From Flavobacterium sp. 9 (GTDB lineage: Bacteria; Bacteroidota; Bacteroidia; Flavobacteriales; Flavobacteriaceae), in assembly GCF_002754195.1 (NCBI RefSeq), contig NZ_PEEU01000001.1, forward strand, positions 1 through 64,000: DNA of 64,000 nt, read 5' to 3'. The notes under the pieces are model-generated. The model was given only the letters and a program-made list of their open reading frames with translations, was not told the DNA's origin and did no database searches. The position numbers were made by a program, and so were the translations under genes. Shown in pieces: positions 35,173 to 43,676 of the stretch (the first letter of the stretch is position 1; each line of letters opens with the position of its first letter).

Positions 35173-35450
35173 TTATAAAACACACCAAATACTTTTTACT
35201 TTGATATAGGTTTCATCAAATCTACAGCCTGCCCCTGATTTGATCTTTCTCTTATTCATCTCTGATTCAATGAAAGCTGCAAATTTATAAACACACGTTA
35301 AATCATAGCATGATCCGCAATCATGCCCCAAAGCTTAAAATGTACTGCCAGCAGAATGATAGACTTTGGATAACAATGACTTTTGGTATTCATTTTTCGA
35401 TGAGTTTAAAATTCTACAGATAAAAGCTATTCTCAGATGCAACAGAACCC
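35173..35450 (-). pseudogene. Remnant of an IS6-family transposase
   Basis: On the minus strand from 35393, the reading MNTKSHCYPKSIILLAVHFK resembles the IS6/IS26 N-terminus, then a stop. In another frame, VYKFAAFIESEMNKRKIKSG and CRFDETYIKVK follow; the last is the conserved D-E-TYIKVKG-type catalytic region. The middle is deleted and the C-terminal half is lost. An outer end, GGGTTCTGTTGCATC on the minus strand (ending at 35450), resembles the IS6-family terminus (GGCACTGTTGCAA). It is frameshifted and inactive. Confidence 0.75.
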
Positions 35451-35778
35451 ATAATTGTACTGTAAATAATTAATCGACAATAAAAGTAAAGTCTTTTTAA
35501 TATTGTAGTATTTTTATTTACTTTTGAACCACATTTACATTTAACTATTATAGTAACAATTACCAATTAAAACTATTAAAAATCAAACCACCAACAAGCA
35601 AAACCTCACAAAAAAATTATGAATTTCATAAAATCAAGTCACTATACTTCAGCAAACCTGTATCAAAAGGTGCTATTTCAATTTCTATTTTAGAATCTAC
35701 AATCTTGCTTACTTAAAAAACAAATTACAAAACCACTGCATTTTATTTCTATTTTTCAAAAAATAGAATAGAACAATA

Positions 35779-38607
35779 ATGCCTTTTTTCAAAAAACACA
35801 ACCAGTTAATGAGACAAACAATTCTAGTATTATGTTGCTTTCTTTTTTTATCAAATACTTTACAGGCACAAAAATCAGGTACAATTAAAGGATATGTAAC
35901 AGATACCATAAACAAATCTACTTTAGCCAAAGCATCAGTCTCTTTGTTAAGAGCAAAAGATTCTGTTTTAGTAAAATTTACACGAGCTAAAGAAAATGGT
36001 TCTTTTGAGTTGAATAATATTAAAGCCGGTAAATTCATTTTACTGGTTTCTTATCCCAAATATGCTGATTTTGTAGATCAATTTGCTATTGATTCCACAA
36101 AGTTAATCAAAGATTATGGTAAAATTAATTTGGCTGATAAAGGAAGATTACTATCCGAAATAATTATAAAAGGCAATAGAGCCGCCATGAAAATCAAAGG
36201 AGATACGTTAGAATTTGATCCAAAAGCATTTAAAATAGAACCTAATGCAAAAGTGGAAGATCTAATAAAGCAATTCCCAGGAATACAAATTGATAAGGAT
36301 GGAAAAATTACTGCTCAAGGCGAAACCGTAACCAAGGTTTTGGTTGATGGTGAAGAATTTTTTGGCGATGATCCCACTTTAGTTACAAAAAATCTACGTG
36401 CGGATATGGTCGATAAAGTACAATTGTATGACAAAAAAAGCGATCAAGCGGCTTTTACAGGGATTGATGATGGTCAGAAAACCAAAACTCTAAATGTTAA
36501 ACTTAAAGAAGACAAAAAAAATGGTCATTTCGGGAAAGTAGAACTCGGTGGAGGAACTGATAATTTTTACAAAGGTCAAGCCATGTTTAATAAGTTTTGG
36601 GATAAGAAAAAATTAGCAGCTTATGGCATTTTAGGCAACACAGGACAAGTAGGATTAGGATGGGGAGATAAAGATAAATATGGACAAAGCAGTTATCAAG
36701 TAAGTGATGACGGCGGTATTAATTTTTCAAACAATGGAAATGATGAGTTTGAAAGTTGGGATGGACAATTTAATGGTGAAGGAATTCCAGTAGTTCAAAC
36801 TGGAGGAATACATTTTGACAATAAATGGAACAACGATAAAGAATCTATCAATGCAAATTACAAAATTGGCGATATCAAACTTTCGGGAAATCGCAATGAT
36901 ATTAACCAGCAAAATTTAAGTTCCAGCAGTATTTATAATACTTCAGACAAGAGTTTTGAGAAAAACATGACTAAAAATAAACTTGATCTGACTTATGAAA
37001 TTAAAATTGATACTACTTTAACTTTAAAATTAAATATAGATGGATTATTTAAAAAGAGTAATTCAAATGAAGCAGAAATGCGAAAAGGTACTGACGAACA
37101 AGGTAACCAATTGAATAATTTGAAACAGACAACTACAAACGATGTTGATGACAAAACATTTAATATAAATACTTTATTAACCAAAAGACTTAAAAAAACG
37201 GGCCGAACATTATCTCTTAATTTAAGCCAATCAAGTACAAATAGCAAAAGTGATGGTTATTTAAATTCCAGAGCTGAATTTTTTACACCATCCGTAATTA
37301 GTCCGGATAGCACCAAGGTCGTCGATCAAAATAAAGTCAATAATATTACCAATACAGCTTTTAAATCGAATTTAATCTATACCGAACCGTTGTCCAAAAG
37401 TTTATCTTTAATTCTTAATTACGGATTCAATATAAGTAACGGAAAATCTGATCGTAAATCTTTTAATCAATCCACGGATGGAAATTATAATGTTCTCGAT
37501 TCAGTCTTTAGTAATAATTATGAATTAGACCAAACGATAAATCAACTTGGAGCAATTTTTAATTACAAAAAAAATAAAACTGTTTTTTCTTTTGGTTCTA
37601 AATTTAGCGGCGTAAACCTTAAACAGTACAATGTTTATACAGATGAAAATTTTACGCGAAAATTTGTCAACTACATGCCTCAGATAAACTATCAATATAA
37701 TTTTAAACAAAGAGAAGTGCTGCGTTTTTCGTATAACGGAAACACCGATCAGCCAACATTAGAACAAATACAACCGATACGAAACAATCAAAACCAATTA
37801 AATACGATTTTGGGTAATCCAGACTTAGATCCTTCTTTTAGAAATAATTTTAAAGGAAGTTATTATTCGTATAAAGTACTTAGTAATCAATATTTTTCGG
37901 TTAATGCTACGTACAATTTTACGCTAAATCCAATAATAAGTAATGTGGTTACAAATGATAGAGGAGAAAGTATTTCTCAATTTGTAAACCTAAAAGACAA
38001 AGCTACAACAAGTTATTTTTTGAATACTAATTTTGGCAAAACAATCAAAGCTATAGACGTGAACGCAGGAATTGGTTTAAGCGCCAACAAAAATGTAAAC
38101 TATAATTACATCAATACAAAACTGAATCAAACTAAAAATTCAAGCTATTCCTTTAATTTAAACTTATCAAAATATAAAGAAAAAAAATATAATTTTTATG
38201 CTAGCTTCGGACCTACTTATAACGTTGCTAATGCAAGCATCAACGAAAATAGTGATAGCGATGGCTGGGGTTTTAATGGAAATTTCTGGAGCAGTATAGA
38301 ATTACCTTTCAAACTAGAAATTAGCACAGATGGTAATTATCAATATAATGGAAAAACGCAAGTGATTCAGGAATCTTTTGAACGTTTTATTTGGAATGCA
38401 TCTGTCACCAAAAAATTTTTAAAATCAGATAATTTAAAAGTTTCTATAACGGGAAGAGATCTTTTGAACCAAAATGTAGGATTTAATCGTTCTGCATTCA
38501 ATGGAAACATCAACCAAAGTACCTATACCACTATTCAAAGATACTTTATGTTCTCTGTAAGCTGGGATTTCAGCAAAATGGGCGGAGGAGAAATTAAACA
38601 AAACTAA
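35779..38607 (+). CDS. Outer-membrane beta-barrel protein with N-terminal carboxypeptidase-regulatory-like domain
   Basis: A 942-residue outer-membrane protein (PF14905-type barrel family). The signal peptide lies near residues 12-31 (LVLCCFLFLSNTLQAQ); a start at 35809 (MRQTILVLCC) is equally possible. After it comes a carboxypeptidase-regulatory-like domain (GTIKGYVTDTINKSTLAKASVSLL), then a plug-like segment (EDLIKQFPGIQIDKDGKITAQGETVTKVLVDGEEFFGDDP) and a long barrel ending in MFSVSWDFSKM. A GLPGLI gene follows 4 bp later, a common pairing. The substrate is unknown. Confidence 0.9.
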   Translation: MPFFKKHNQLMRQTILVLCCFLFLSNTLQAQKSGTIKGYVTDTINKSTLAKASVSLLRAKDSVLVKFTRAKENGSFELNNIKAGKFILLVSYPKYADFVDQFAIDSTKLIKDYGKINLADKGRLLSEIIIKGNRAAMKIKGDTLEFDPKAFKIEPNAKVEDLIKQFPGIQIDKDGKITAQGETVTKVLVDGEEFFGDDPTLVTKNLRADMVDKVQLYDKKSDQAAFTGIDDGQKTKTLNVKLKEDKKNGHFGKVELGGGTDNFYKGQAMFNKFWDKKKLAAYGILGNTGQVGLGWGDKDKYGQSSYQVSDDGGINFSNNGNDEFESWDGQFNGEGIPVVQTGGIHFDNKWNNDKESINANYKIGDIKLSGNRNDINQQNLSSSSIYNTSDKSFEKNMTKNKLDLTYEIKIDTTLTLKLNIDGLFKKSNSNEAEMRKGTDEQGNQLNNLKQTTTNDVDDKTFNINTLLTKRLKKTGRTLSLNLSQSSTNSKSDGYLNSRAEFFTPSVISPDSTKVVDQNKVNNITNTAFKSNLIYTEPLSKSLSLILNYGFNISNGKSDRKSFNQSTDGNYNVLDSVFSNNYELDQTINQLGAIFNYKKNKTVFSFGSKFSGVNLKQYNVYTDENFTRKFVNYMPQINYQYNFKQREVLRFSYNGNTDQPTLEQIQPIRNNQNQLNTILGNPDLDPSFRNNFKGSYYSYKVLSNQYFSVNATYNFTLNPIISNVVTNDRGESISQFVNLKDKATTSYFLNTNFGKTIKAIDVNAGIGLSANKNVNYNYINTKLNQTKNSSYSFNLNLSKYKEKKYNFYASFGPTYNVANASINENSDSDGWGFNGNFWSSIELPFKLEISTDGNYQYNGKTQVIQESFERFIWNASVTKKFLKSDNLKVSITGRDLLNQNVGFNRSAFNGNINQSTYTTIQRYFMFSVSWDFSKMGGGEIKQN

Positions 38608-38611
38608 AACC

Positions 38612-39394
38612 ATGAAAACAATAATAAATCACTACTTAATTTTAATAATTGTATTGACAAGCTGTAATACTTTTGCGCAAAATGACCACTTTGTACAAAA
38701 TGGCGTAATCGAATTTGAGAAAAAATCAAATATGTATGCTTTGATTACAAAAAAAATAAAAGGGGAAACTGATAGTTATTATCAGGCTGCTTTTGAAAGT
38801 TATAAAAAAAACAATTCACAATTTAAAACTACAAAAAGCATTCTCAGTTTTTCAAAAAATAAGAGTTTATACAAATGGGATGAAACAAATCAATCAGCAA
38901 GCAACAGTTGGATTGCTGACGATGCAATGGCTAATTTAAAAAATGTTATCGCCACAGATCTTGATACGAAAACCAGCATTACCCAAAAAAATGTTTATGA
39001 CGATTTATACTTAGTTAAAGACAGTTTGCGCAAAATTGACTGGAAAATTACCGATGAAACAAGAGAGATTGCAGGTTATGAATGTCGCAGAGCAAATGCT
39101 ATAGTTCTCGATTCTGTTTATGTTGTTGCTTATTACACTATTCAAATTCCATTCTCAGGCGGCCCTGAATCTTTTACAGGATTACCCGGAACAATTTTAG
39201 GATTGGCCCTGCCTCATGAAAATATGACATGGTTTGCCACAAAAGTTACTGAAATTCCAGTAACCGAAAAAGATTTAGCTCCTCCGGTAAAAGGTAAACC
39301 TACTAACAATGAAGAACTAAACAAAACACTTTTGGAAGCTTTAAAAAATTGGGGGAAATGGGCAAGAAAGACATTACAAGCCTACTCCTTGTAA
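38612..39394 (+). CDS. GLPGLI-family protein
   Basis: A 260-residue exported protein with a signal peptide (about 1-22) and the family-defining FTGLPGTILGLALPHENMTWFATKV. Members are found in Bacteroidota, usually directly downstream of an outer-membrane barrel gene as here. Cellular role is unknown, but it is presumably periplasmic or outer-membrane associated. Confidence 0.88.
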   Translation: MKTIINHYLILIIVLTSCNTFAQNDHFVQNGVIEFEKKSNMYALITKKIKGETDSYYQAAFESYKKNNSQFKTTKSILSFSKNKSLYKWDETNQSASNSWIADDAMANLKNVIATDLDTKTSITQKNVYDDLYLVKDSLRKIDWKITDETREIAGYECRRANAIVLDSVYVVAYYTIQIPFSGGPESFTGLPGTILGLALPHENMTWFATKVTEIPVTEKDLAPPVKGKPTNNEELNKTLLEALKNWGKWARKTLQAYSL

Positions 39395-39578
39395 TTTCTG
39401 TATAGGCAAATAAATTGCTTACTAACAACACTCTGCAGCAAAAAGGTCATGGTTTCTTTAAAACAATATTAAAAGAAATATATTTCTCTACAATTTACGC
39501 TTTCACGTAAAATTAAAAATCTTTTTTTCAATATTTTAGCAAAAATTATTATTCTCGATAAAACTTAGTGAATTAAAG

Positions 39579-39614
39579 AAGGTTAAATAAAACAAAACTT
39601 ATTTAACCTTTTTT
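39579..39614 (+). terminator. Terminator in the barrel/GLPGLI-to-hydrolase gap
   Basis: AAGGTTAAAT and ATTTAACCTT form a perfect stem followed by a T-run. It ends 45 bases before the serine hydrolase ATG. Confidence 0.75.
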
Positions 39615-39658
39615 ATAGCTGGTATAAGATAAGTGAGCGAGTAATTAAACTAAGAATC

Positions 39659-40708
39659 ATGACAATAAAATATGTAATACCATTCTTGATTTTTGCCTTA
39701 ATTGGGTGTAAAAGCAAACAACAAAACAATAAACAAAATATTGAAAATACGATTACAAAAAATGCTCTTCAGTTATTAGAAGACAAAAGATTTCATTCTG
39801 TTTCAGTGGCAGTGTTTAAAGATGGGAAATCCACAATAAAACATTTTGGAGAATTATCTATTGGAAAAGGAAATAAACCAAACGATTCTACACTTTATGA
39901 ATTAGCTTCTGTAACTAAAACTTTTACAGGTTATGTAGCCGCTAAAGCTGTACTTGATAAAAAAATAAATTTAGATGATGATATCAGAATCTATCTTGAC
40001 GAACCTTATCCAAATTTAGAATTTAAAGGTGAGCCTATAAGGATTAAACATCTTCTCACGCATACAAGCGGGTTTCCTAATTTTCCCATAAAAAGTGAAA
40101 ATAAAACGGCTTTTTTTGAGGGATTGAAACTAATCAAAATTGAAACTATACCGGGAGAAACATACTCCTATTCAAACACCGCTCCGGAGTTAACAGCATA
40201 TATACTTGAAAAAGTGTATCAAAAACCTTACGAAGAATTGGTAACTGAATTTGTTTTGAAACCGAATAAAATGAATCAAACCAAATTTACATTAAATGAT
40301 AATGACAGACTAAGATTGGTAAAAGGTTACAACGATAAAAACGAGTTGATGCCAAACTTCAATAGAACTTTATGGGGAGGAATCTCAGGTTTGCATTCTA
40401 CTACTCCAGATTTAATAAAATATATGAAATTACAACTTGACGAGTTAAATCTTGTTGTAAATGAATCTCATAAAAAATTATATAAAGAAGGTTCTGATTT
40501 TTGGGAAGGTTATCATTGGTACATATTAGAAAATGGTAATGAATTAATTTACAGACATCACGGAGGTATTTACGGAATGCAGAATTGGTTTGTGATTTAT
40601 CCTAAACAAAATATGGGGATATCTATATTGACAAATACCAGCTTTAATGAAACAGGACAAATTTTGGAAAAAGTAGTTAATCAATTACATGACGATATAA
40701 GTAAATAG
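39659..40708 (+). CDS. Class C beta-lactamase-fold serine hydrolase (lipoprotein)
   Basis: A 349-residue lipoprotein (lipobox IGC). The SXXK motif is S84-V-T-K87 in ELASVTKTF, the YSN motif is in YSYSNTAPE, and HHGGIYG near the C-terminus replaces the KTG motif. These define the AmpC/DD-peptidase-like esterase family. It may act on peptidoglycan or other D-amino-acid or ester substrates in the periplasm; resistance to beta-lactams is not implied. Confidence 0.88.
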   Translation: MTIKYVIPFLIFALIGCKSKQQNNKQNIENTITKNALQLLEDKRFHSVSVAVFKDGKSTIKHFGELSIGKGNKPNDSTLYELASVTKTFTGYVAAKAVLDKKINLDDDIRIYLDEPYPNLEFKGEPIRIKHLLTHTSGFPNFPIKSENKTAFFEGLKLIKIETIPGETYSYSNTAPELTAYILEKVYQKPYEELVTEFVLKPNKMNQTKFTLNDNDRLRLVKGYNDKNELMPNFNRTLWGGISGLHSTTPDLIKYMKLQLDELNLVVNESHKKLYKEGSDFWEGYHWYILENGNELIYRHHGGIYGMQNWFVIYPKQNMGISILTNTSFNETGQILEKVVNQLHDDISK

Positions 40709-40781
40709 ATCACTCTTATGTATTTCCTTCTCTCAAAACCCTAAAAATAAAGGAATTCATATATTACATACGAAATAAAGA

Positions 40782-41360
40782 TCACAATATTTTTCTCCTG
40801 ATTTTACTTAAAAATTCATGAGAAATCCCCAAATATGCCGCAATTTGATGTTGAGGAATTCTTTGTTCAAGCGTTGGGTATTTGCTTTTAAATTCGAGAT
40901 AACGTTTGTCTGCGGTTTTATTGAGCATACTAATCATACGCAATTGAATTGACTCTAACGCTTTTTGATTCATCAAACGGAAAAGTCTTTCGGTTTGAGG
41001 CATTTCCTGATATAATTTTTCTTTTTGCTCTTTGCTAATCATGATTACTTTGGAATCTTCCAGAGCCTGAATGTTTAGTTTTGAAGGTGTTCCGGAAACA
41101 AAACTTCCAATATCCAAAACCCACCAATCTTCTACTGCAAAGTATAAAATATGCTCTTTGATATTGTCTTCATTATAGAAAATTTTAAAACAACCTTCTA
41201 ATAAATATCCTTCGAAATCACAAATTTCTCCCTCAGAAAGTATCATTTGATTTTTTTGAATTTCTTCAATATGATAAAATGAATTCAGTTTTGCAAACTC
41301 AGTTTCAGAAAGATCAATATACTTTTTTATGTTTTCGTAAAATTGGTTTTGTTCTATCAT
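40782..41360 (-). CDS. Crp/Fnr-family transcriptional regulator
   Basis: A 192-residue protein with a cNMP-binding-like N-terminal domain (about 10-120) and a C-terminal HTH (QHQIAAYLGISHEFLSKIRRKIL). No Cys cluster for an iron-sulfur sensor is visible, so it is not a classic Fnr. It is divergent from the exported isochorismatase-like gene and may regulate it. Confidence 0.86.
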   Translation of the reverse strand: MIEQNQFYENIKKYIDLSETEFAKLNSFYHIEEIQKNQMILSEGEICDFEGYLLEGCFKIFYNEDNIKEHILYFAVEDWWVLDIGSFVSGTPSKLNIQALEDSKVIMISKEQKEKLYQEMPQTERLFRLMNQKALESIQLRMISMLNKTADKRYLEFKSKYPTLEQRIPQHQIAAYLGISHEFLSKIRRKIL

Positions 41361-41504
41361 TTGCTTTATAAGATCAATTTGTTGTGGTACTCTAATTTAA
41401 AAAAAATATTGATTTTCTGAACCAATATTTGAATTGATATCCCGATTTATTCCCATTTGAGTATTTGGTGAACTAGTTCAACGTCTCTATTTCTTGTGTC
41501 GCTA

Positions 41505-41512
41505 TACCTTTG
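41505..41512 (+). promoter_or_regulatory. -7 box TACCTTTG
   Basis: It matches TAnnTTTG and lies 15 bases before the ATG of the exported isochorismatase-fold gene, in the gap with the Crp/Fnr-like gene. Confidence 0.5.
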
Positions 41513-41527
41513 ACAAAAATATAAGAC

Positions 41528-42208
41528 ATGAAAAAATTAGCTTCACTATTGCTCATAATTGCTACAACGATAGCATGCAATAAAAAAAATGATTCATCAA
41601 TTCAAAACAGTATTAAAAACACAAAAGAAATGGAAAGTTCAAAAAAAGAAAAAACAGCATTAATTATTATTGATATTCAAAATGATTATTTCCCAGGCGG
41701 AACTATGGAACTTGTTGAACCTGAAAAAGCAGCACTAAAAGCAAAAGAGGTTTTATCGTATTTTAGAGAAAACAAAATGCCGGTAATACATATACAGCAT
41801 ATTGCATTGCAAGAAGGTGCTACGTTTTTTCTGCCAAACACAAAAGGTGCCGAAATTAATAAAATTGTTGCTCCTCTTGCTAACGAAAAGGTAATTACAA
41901 AAAACTATCCTAATAGCTTTAGAGATACTCAATTATTAGAATATCTACACGAAAATAATATTACCGATCTAGTTTTTGCCGGTATGATGACAGATGTTTG
42001 TATCGATGCAACTGTAAGAGCTTCGATGGATAACGGTTTTAATAACACTTTGATTAGCGATGCTGTTGCGACAAGAGATCGTGAACTAAACGGAAAAGTA
42101 GTTCCGGCAGGCCAAATTAATACTGCTTTTCTAGCCGGATTAAATGCTCTTGGTGGTTTGTACGCTACAGTTTTATCAAGCGATGAATTTCTATCAAAAA
42201 ATAAATAA
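41528..42208 (+). CDS. Isochorismatase-fold cysteine hydrolase, predicted lipoprotein
   Basis: A 226-residue protein with a signal peptide and lipobox (TTIAC). The catalytic elements are the Asp in LIIIDIQNDYF, Lys in KVITKNYPNSF and Cys in GMMTDVCIDATV. Family members hydrolyse isochorismate, nicotinamide or other amides. Most are cytosolic, so a lipid-anchored form is unusual. It is next to the divergent Crp/Fnr regulator. Confidence 0.85.
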   Translation: MKKLASLLLIIATTIACNKKNDSSIQNSIKNTKEMESSKKEKTALIIIDIQNDYFPGGTMELVEPEKAALKAKEVLSYFRENKMPVIHIQHIALQEGATFFLPNTKGAEINKIVAPLANEKVITKNYPNSFRDTQLLEYLHENNITDLVFAGMMTDVCIDATVRASMDNGFNNTLISDAVATRDRELNGKVVPAGQINTAFLAGLNALGGLYATVLSSDEFLSKNK

Positions 42209-42226
42209 TTAAAGGTTCTTTAGTAT

Positions 42227-42267
42227 AAACCTTGGCAAACCAATTCAGGTTTACCAAGGTTTTTTTA
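42227..42267 (+). terminator. Terminator after the isochorismatase-fold gene
   Basis: AAACCTTGGCAAACC and GGTTTACCAAGGTTT form a strong hairpin with seven Ts after it. Confidence 0.85.
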
Positions 42268-42286
42268 TTACAAGAAATTGTAAATA

Positions 42287-42457
42287 TTATTCTGATGCAG
42301 GACTATTTTTTGGTGGAAAAAAGAATTGCAAAGGTTTACTTCTAAAATATCTAAAAATCGCTTTTGCCACTTGTCTTAATTCTGAAAGTGGAATATTACG
42401 CGAACGAAATGCAAGTCCCAACGACAAACTAAAACTAACTGGACTTGCAACAAAAAG
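42287..42457 (-). pseudogene. Unidentified ORF remnant abutting the IS3 element
   Basis: On the minus strand a 57-codon reading frame runs from the IS edge to a stop at 42287. It includes SFSLSLGLAFRSRN and LRQVAKAIFRYFRSKPL. I do not recognise it. It does not look like the C-terminus of an RND pump, so it is not the missing end of the gene cut on the other side. It could be the tail of an unrelated gene, or simply a non-coding open frame. Confidence 0.35.
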
Positions 42458-42477
42458 TCGGACAAATTTTCTAAGAC

Positions 42478-43308
42478 CTATGCTACACTTTCTATTTTAT
42501 AAAATTCTAGTTCCATTTCTTTAGGTGTTTTATATCCCAAAGAAGAATGCAGACGTTTTCTATTATACCATACTTCTATATATTCAAAGACTGCTAATTT
42601 AGCTTCTTCAATGGTTGTGAATTTATGCTGATAGATAAGTTCTGCTTTAAGGGTCTTGAAAAAACTTTCAGCTACAGCATTATCCCAACAATTAGCTTTT
42701 CTACTCATACTTTGAGTGATTAAAGTATTTTTATTAATCAATTTTCTGAATTCTATCGAAGCATATTGTATTCCTCTATCTGAATGAAAAAGTAAAGATT
42801 CTGTTATTTCTCTTTTTGATACTGCCATTTTCCAAGCTGGAATAATCGTTTGATCGGTATACATTCGTGTGCTTAATGACCATCCTATAACCTGCCTGTC
42901 ATATAAATCAATAATAGTAGTAAGATATAACCAGCCGGCAGCTGTTCTTATATAGGTTATATCAGACACCCAAACCTCATTAAGTGATTTTGGTGTAAAA
43001 TTTCTATTGAGATGATTACTGCACACTGGATATCGATGATTAGAATCTGTGGTTACTTTAAAGCGTCTTTTAAGTTTACTTCTCCAGCCATTAAGAAGCA
43101 TCAATTTAGCAACTTTCCTTTTGGATATTTTATATCCTTTTCTTTTTAGCTGTTCCGCTATTCTGGGACTTCCGTAAGTTTGACTGCTTAGATCAAAAAC
43201 TTCTTTTATTAAATCTGTAAATAGACTATTTTCTATAAATCTATTAGAAGGACCGCCACTGAACCATCTATAATAACTACTTCGGCTTACTTTTAAAACG
43301 CTGCACAT
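42478..43308 (-). CDS. IS3-family transposase OrfB (DDE integrase domain)
   Basis: A 276-residue rve-type integrase domain. The DDE triad is present: Asp in VSDITYIRTAA, Asp in FHSDRGIQYAS and Glu in CWDNAVAESFFKTLKAE. An HTH-21-like N-terminus (MCSVLKVSRSSYYRW) precedes it. The ATG start is formal; the functional protein is an OrfAB fusion made by -1 frameshifting at 43389-43395, since the frame stays open upstream (ERWEIYQFIVSYKHLYPIEK). Confidence 0.93.
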   Translation of the reverse strand: MCSVLKVSRSSYYRWFSGGPSNRFIENSLFTDLIKEVFDLSSQTYGSPRIAEQLKRKGYKISKRKVAKLMLLNGWRSKLKRRFKVTTDSNHRYPVCSNHLNRNFTPKSLNEVWVSDITYIRTAAGWLYLTTIIDLYDRQVIGWSLSTRMYTDQTIIPAWKMAVSKREITESLLFHSDRGIQYASIEFRKLINKNTLITQSMSRKANCWDNAVAESFFKTLKAELIYQHKFTTIEEAKLAVFEYIEVWYNRKRLHSSLGYKTPKEMELEFYKIESVA

Positions 43309-43340
43309 CTTTTCAATAGGATATAAATGTTTATAGCTGA

Positions 43341-43643
43341 CTATAAATTGGTAGATTTCCCATCGCTCTTGGAAAAGATGTGAACGGCCTTTTTTAATAT
43401 CTCAAGCTCTAATTCTTTTTCTTTAAGGGCTTTTCGTAATTGTTTTACTTCTAAAGAATCTATCTCTGTCTTTTTAGAAATAATTGGTTGTAGATTAGTA
43501 AATGTTTTTTGAGAAGACCTCCATTTATAAATACGCTCTACCTGGACGCCTAGTTCATCTGCTAATTCTTTGATGTTTTCTCGCTCGTAACTTAATCGTA
43601 CTGCTGATGATTTAAACTCAGCACTGTAAACTCGTTTTTTCAT
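43341..43643 (-). CDS. IS3-family OrfA (HTH and leucine zipper)
   Basis: A 100-residue protein with an N-terminal HTH (MKKRVYSAEFKSSAVRLSYE ... IKELADELGVQVERIYKW) and a C-terminal coiled coil (SLEVKQLRKALKEKELELEIL). It binds the IS ends and is fused to OrfB by -1 frameshift. The ATG lies about 50 bases inside the right end of the element. Confidence 0.93.
   Translation of the reverse strand: MKKRVYSAEFKSSAVRLSYERENIKELADELGVQVERIYKWRSSQKTFTNLQPIISKKTEIDSLEVKQLRKALKEKELELEILKKAVHIFSKSDGKSTNL
43389..43395 (-). promoter_or_regulatory. A AAA AAG slippery heptamer for -1 frameshifting
   Basis: On the minus strand the heptamer reads A AAA AAG in the OrfA frame (ILKKA). A -1 slip leads directly into an open OrfB frame (GRSHLFQERWEI). 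This is the classic IS3-family site. Confidence 0.85.
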
Positions 43644-43676
43644 AATTCTAAGATATTTATTTTTATTTAAACAGTC

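Noticed and set aside
34985..35188. Minus-strand open frame of 67 codons
   Set aside because: It lies within the decayed region beside the IS6-family remnant and shows no recognisable domain; likely a chance frame.
39659..40708. Beta-lactam resistance gene
   Set aside because: It has the fold and SXXK/YSN motifs, but HHGG replaces KTG and many such proteins are esterases or peptidases; resistance is not supported.
42287..42457. Missing C-terminus of the AcrB-type pump
   Set aside because: The translated residues lack RND transmembrane and periplasmic motifs, so it is not the lost end of the pump.
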